Shown here: positions 6,214-8,273 of the stretch, one piece after another
Layout: each line of letters opens with the position of its first letter
Numbering within the stretch: position 1 is the stretch's first letter
From: an uncultured Candidatus Melainabacteria bacterium
GTDB taxonomy: Bacteria; Cyanobacteriota; Vampirovibrionia; Gastranaerophilales; Gastranaerophilaceae
NCBI GenBank assembly: GCA_937898445.1
Contig: CALEJY010000113.1
Location: 1-8,273, forward strand
DNA length: 8,273 nucleotides
Reading direction: 5' to 3'
Notes under the pieces: generated by a model
What the model saw: only the letters and a program-made list of their open reading frames with translations
Databases searched by the model: none
Told to the model about the DNA's origin: nothing
Position numbers and translations under genes: made by a program

Positions 6214-6810
6214 ATGAAAAAATTAGCGATTTTAGGTTCTGCAAAAAGTTGTGTTTTAGAAGATATTTTGAAATATTTTAATGGTAAAGATGTTGAAATA
6301 ACTTGTTTGTCTGATGATGAGCATTGTGAATTTTTCAAAAAAGCTAAAGAATTAAATGAAAATACAAAATTATTACCGTATGAAATTAATGTAGAATATT
6401 TTTCATCACATGATGTTGATTTGGTTGCCGTTTGTGATTATAGAAAAGTTTTACAAAAAGAAGTTTTTGAAACAAACAAATTTATTAATATTCATGGCTC
6501 TTTACTTCCTGCGTTTAGAGGAGCTGATGAGATAAGTAGAGCTTTTATGGCCGGAGTGAAGGTTTCTGGCGTTACGGTGCATAAATTGACTGAAGATATT
6601 GAAAGAGATGAAATTATTGCTCAATATCCTATTTTGATTGAAAATTTAACACATTTTGATGAATTTGAAGAAAATATTTATAAACTAGAAGGAATGCTTT
6701 ATCCTATAGTTATTGATAAAGTATTGAGAGATGAAGTATTTGATTTTTCTGATTTCTTAACATCGGGAGGATGTGGCGGTTCATGTGGTGGATGTGAAGG
6801 GTGTCACTAG
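6214..6810 (+). CDS. Formyltransferase-fold protein with altered active site and Cys-rich tail
   Basis: This 198-residue protein belongs to the formyl_transf_N fold (PurN, Fmt, ArnA N-domain). The core signature is NIHGSLLPAFRGADEI (92-107), with catalytic Asn92 and His94; the HGSLLP..RGA form is closer to Fmt/ArnA than to PurN. SGVTVHKLTEDIERDEIIAQ (118-137) aligns without gaps to the PurN segment ending in LDGGPVILQ, placing E130 where the catalytic Asp (E. coli PurN D144) belongs and R-D in place of Gly-Gly. The N-terminal phosphate-binding GSN of PurN is K-S-C (11-13). R77 matches the folate-site Arg. The C-terminus is GGCGGSCGGCEGCH (185-198), four Cys and a terminal His, as in metal-binding tails. 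Substrate unknown; a house-keeping GAR transformylase is unlikely. The start at 6214 has AGGGGAG six bases upstream. The gene appears monocistronic. Confidence 0.75.
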   Translation: MKKLAILGSAKSCVLEDILKYFNGKDVEITCLSDDEHCEFFKKAKELNENTKLLPYEINVEYFSSHDVDLVAVCDYRKVLQKEVFETNKFINIHGSLLPAFRGADEISRAFMAGVKVSGVTVHKLTEDIERDEIIAQYPILIENLTHFDEFEENIYKLEGMLYPIVIDKVLRDEVFDFSDFLTSGGCGGSCGGCEGCH

Positions 6811-6956
6811 TTTTTAGCCCTTTTTATAATTATACAATCCTTTTCAACAGAAAATTCTAATTTGTCTTTTACAGGATTGATTTTTAACAAATTTAAAATC
6901 GGAAGCGGTATTATAACTCCCCAGCTGTTTCCGATTTGTATTATTTTTCTAATCAT
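6807..6956 (-). CDS. Small AbrB/MazE-like DNA-binding protein, 49 residues
   Basis: A complete short frame runs from ATG at 6956 to TAG at 6807. It begins MIRKIIQIGNSWGVIIPLPI and continues LNLLKINPVKD (21-31), then ends with KLEFSVEKDCIIIKRAKN (32-49). This matches the swapped-hairpin (SpoVT/AbrB) domain of MazE-type antitoxins: IGNS.GV.IP, then L..L.I, then a polar turn, then a strand ending in IIIKR. MazE antitoxins usually carry about 30 further residues that bind the toxin; here they are absent and no toxin gene adjoins, so a stand-alone regulator is likelier (inference). AAGAAGG lies four bases before the ATG. Its stop overlaps the formyltransferase stop in CTAG (6807-6810). It diverges from the pilin gene across a repeat-rich promoter region that it may bind. 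Confidence 0.8.
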   Translation of the reverse strand: MIRKIIQIGNSWGVIIPLPILNLLKINPVKDKLEFSVEKDCIIIKRAKN

Positions 6957-6970
6957 AAAACCTTCTTAAT

Positions 6971-7000
6971 ATTGTAACAATGTTATAACCATTATTGCAA
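6971..7000 (-). promoter_or_regulatory. candidate promoter of the AbrB-like gene
   Basis: On the minus strand TTGCAA (7000-6995) is followed after 18 bases by TACAAT (6976-6971). TTGCAA is self-complementary and is also the proposed -35 of the divergent pilin gene. A GTTATAAC palindrome (6982-6989) lies in the spacer, and TTGTAACAA (6972-6980) overlaps the -10. Confidence 0.45.
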
Positions 7001-7035
7001 ATATTTTGTGTAAAAGGTTATAATAATGTTATAAC
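6972..7035. repeat. GTTATAAC operator-like repeats in a divergent promoter region
   Basis: AATGTTATAAC occurs exactly at 6979-6989 and again at 7025-7035, 46 bases apart. Each copy contains the perfect palindrome GTTATAAC (6982-6989 and 7028-7035). A variant, GTTATAAT, lies at 7017-7024, and the inverted repeat TTGTAACAA at 6972-6980. One group sits over the -10 and spacer of the leftward promoter, the other over the -10 and start region of the rightward one. This arrangement suits binding by a symmetric dimer such as the adjacent AbrB-like protein; the link is inference. Confidence 0.45.
6995..7024 (+). promoter_or_regulatory. candidate promoter of the pilin-like gene
   Basis: TTGCAA (6995-7000), an 18-base spacer and a perfect TATAAT (7019-7024). 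Transcription would start near 7031, giving a leader of about 18 bases that holds the AAGGAG ribosome site (7038-7043). The palindromic repeats overlap the -10 and the start site. Confidence 0.55.
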
Positions 7036-7048
7036 ACAAGGAGATGAT

Positions 7049-7801
7049 ATGAGATATAAAGGTTTTACTTTGGCAGAAGTTTTAATAACATTAGGGGTAA
7101 TTGGTGTTGTTGCGGCAATGACTTTACCAACTTTAATTCAAGAGCATAGGGAAAAAGCTCGTGTTACACAGGTTAAGAAAGCGTATTCAATATTGTCGCA
7201 AGCTTTTACAATGGCAGTCCAAGAATATGGAGATATTGAGGACTGGGAGTTAACAACAACTTCCACTGGTAAAACAGATGAAGATGGAAATGCAGTATAT
7301 GAAACTTCTGGTCAAATTCTTCTTCGCAACAGATTAGCTCAATATGTAAAACAGTTAGACAGACCAAATAAGTTGGAATTTAGGTCTTTTAAAGCTCTTG
7401 ATGGAAGATATTTTAAATCTGACACATACACAAGTTTTGATACTGATACTGGTTTCTTTTTAGCTGATGGAACTTATGTTAATGTTGGTTGGGTAAATTT
7501 AGGTTGTTCAAATTCAATTGTTGCATGTGGAGATTTGTTTGTGTTTTTACCTCCACAAAGGGATGCGAAAATGGGTGTTAATTGGTTTAATTTTTATGTT
7601 TCTCCAACAGGTATTCAACCTATGGGAGCAGAAAAAGATGCCCGAAGAAGTTTTGAGAAATATTGTGATATAAAAAATTCAGAAGGATTAGGCTCAATGG
7701 AGCAAGGCAGAGCGTGTACTGCTTGGGTAATTTATAATGGAAATATGGATTATTTGCATTGTAACGATTTGTCTTGGCATGGCAAAACTAAATGCAAATA
7801 A
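7049..7801 (+). CDS. Type IV pilin-like / type II secretion pseudopilin protein
   Basis: This 250-residue protein has a class III signal. MRYKG is the short leader, with cleavage by prepilin peptidase expected after Gly5. FTLAEVLITLGVIGVVAAMT (6-25) follows as the methylated, membrane-embedded helix, with the conserved Glu at mature position 5 (E10). A helical stalk reaches about residue 60. The rest is a globular extracytoplasmic domain with LADGT (138-142) and six Cys (153, 160, 206, 223, 238, 249), an even number that could form three disulfides. It ends near AWVIYNGNMDYLHC (225-238). The start at 7049 is set by AAGGAG five bases upstream and by the leader motif; an upstream TTG at 6995 lies in the promoter. 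No secretion machinery genes are adjacent, so it is an orphan pseudopilin of unknown role. No strong terminator follows. Confidence 0.85.
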   Translation: MRYKGFTLAEVLITLGVIGVVAAMTLPTLIQEHREKARVTQVKKAYSILSQAFTMAVQEYGDIEDWELTTTSTGKTDEDGNAVYETSGQILLRNRLAQYVKQLDRPNKLEFRSFKALDGRYFKSDTYTSFDTDTGFFLADGTYVNVGWVNLGCSNSIVACGDLFVFLPPQRDAKMGVNWFNFYVSPTGIQPMGAEKDARRSFEKYCDIKNSEGLGSMEQGRACTAWVIYNGNMDYLHCNDLSWHGKTKCK

Positions 7802-7843
7802 AAATAGTTATTTAGGGTTAGTGCTTTTTTTTCAAACTTTTTG

Positions 7844-7849
7844 TATAAT
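7844..7849 (+). promoter_or_regulatory. glgC: candidate -10 box for glgC
   Basis: A perfect TATAAT lies 29 bases before the glgC ATG. A run of eight T (7825-7832) precedes it, but no good -35 hexamer is visible at the usual spacing. The 77-base gap after the pilin gene shows only weak A/T stem possibilities (for example AAATAA 7796-7801 with TTATTT 7808-7813), so partial read-through into glgC cannot be excluded. Confidence 0.4.
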
Positions 7850-7878
7850 TAGAGTACAGAATAGAAAGAGGGGCGAAC

Positions 7879-8273
7879 ATGTCAATAGATGATGCGTTAG
7901 TAATGATTTTGGCAGGCGGAGAAGGAAAAAGACTTTATCCTTTGACTAAGGATAGAGCAAAGCCTGCAGTTCCATTCGGTGGAAGATATAGGATTATTGA
8001 TTTTGTATTAAACAATTTTATTAATTCTGGATTTTTTAAGATTAAAGTTTTAACTCAATACAAATCTGATTCGCTGAATAAACACATCACTAGAGGATGG
8101 GCTTTGTCACCATTTTTGAACCAATATGTTGATTTAGCTCCTGCTCAAATGAGGACAGGTTCTGATTGGTATAGAGGAACTGCTGATGCAATTTATCAGA
8201 ATGTTTTTCATATTACAGATGAAGATCCAGACTATGTTTGTATTTTTGGTGGTGACCATATTTACAAAATGGA
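7879..8273 (+). CDS. glgC: Glucose-1-phosphate adenylyltransferase (ADP-glucose pyrophosphorylase), 5' part
   Basis: The first 131 codons are present; the gene runs off the right edge. The enzyme makes ADP-glucose and pyrophosphate from ATP and glucose-1-phosphate, the committed step of bacterial glycogen synthesis. Visible motifs are the nucleotide-binding loop ILAGGEGKRLYPLT (10-23), RAKPAVPFGGRYRIIDF (26-42), LTQYKSDSLNKHI (58-70), WYRGTADAIYQN (97-108) and GGDHIYKM (124-131), whose Asp is expected to bind metal. The AGGEGKR...RAKPAVPFGG form is closer to the proteobacterial/actinobacterial type than to the cyanobacterial LGGGAGTRL type (from memory). AGAGGGG lies five bases before the ATG. 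Whether further glg genes follow cannot be seen. Confidence 0.95.
   Translation, partial: MSIDDALVMILAGGEGKRLYPLTKDRAKPAVPFGGRYRIIDFVLNNFINSGFFKIKVLTQYKSDSLNKHITRGWALSPFLNQYVDLAPAQMRTGSDWYRGTADAIYQNVFHITDEDPDYVCIFGGDHIYKM

Noticed and set aside
6807..6956. Toxin-antitoxin pair
   Set aside because: Only the antitoxin-like DNA-binding domain is present; no MazF-, PIN- or Doc-like gene adjoins and the toxin-binding tail is missing.
6995..7048. TTG start for the pilin-like protein
   Set aside because: It overlaps the proposed -35 box. The five-residue leader from 7049 is exactly what prepilin peptidase needs and has AAGGAG upstream.
7811..7821. TTAGGGTTAG, telomere-like repeat
   Set aside because: Fewer than two units in a bacterial intergenic region; chance.
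7786..7832. Terminator after the pilin-like gene
   Set aside because: A T-run is present but only A/T-rich six-pair stems can be drawn, so no terminator is called.

Overview
This AT-rich window looks like chromosomal DNA from a gut-type, non-photosynthetic relative of Cyanobacteria (Vampirovibrionia/Melainabacteria, order Gastranaerophilales). The grounds are three. The F-type ATPase genes run in the order a, c, b', b with split b'/b subunits, as in the cyanobacterial atp1 operon. The prepilin-like protein has an N-terminus (KGFTLAEVLITLGVIGVVAA) of a kind I associate with that group. Base composition is low in G+C. The placement is an inference from memory; a 16S or marker-gene search would settle it.

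Left part (1-1690, minus strand): the first four genes of an ATP synthase operon, atpB (a), atpE (c), a b'-type atpF and the start of a second b-type atpF. The operon continues beyond the left edge. The c subunit keeps the essential Glu but lacks the polar residues that coordinate Na+ in sodium-type rings, so it is probably proton-driven. The gap between the c and b' genes holds a stem-loop, an imperfect direct repeat and a four-codon open frame.

Centre (1691-5801, plus strand): a divergent promoter region, then birA-oadG-oadA-oadB. This is a biotin-protein ligase lacking the repressor domain, followed by the gamma, alpha and beta subunits of a sodium-pumping oxaloacetate decarboxylase. BirA should attach biotin to Lys561 of OadA. 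OadA would transfer the carboxyl group of oxaloacetate to biotin, and OadB would decarboxylate it while exporting Na+. A strong bidirectional terminator ends the operon.

Right part (5800-8273): a 114-residue protein of unknown function (minus); a divergent formyltransferase-fold protein with an altered active site and a Cys-rich C-terminal tail (plus); a 49-residue AbrB/MazE-like DNA-binding protein on the minus strand, whose stop codon overlaps the formyltransferase stop; a pseudopilin-like secreted protein (plus); and the 5' part of glgC, for ADP-glucose pyrophosphorylase of glycogen synthesis, cut by the right edge. The AbrB-like gene and the pilin gene diverge from a compact region in which two candidate promoters share one -35 box and carry repeated GTTATAAC palindromes.

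The most interesting points are the AbrB-like gene with its divergent repeat-bearing promoters, the unusual formyltransferase, and the birA-oadGAB operon next to an apparently proton-type ATPase. I see no CRISPR array, insertion sequence, tRNA or rRNA.
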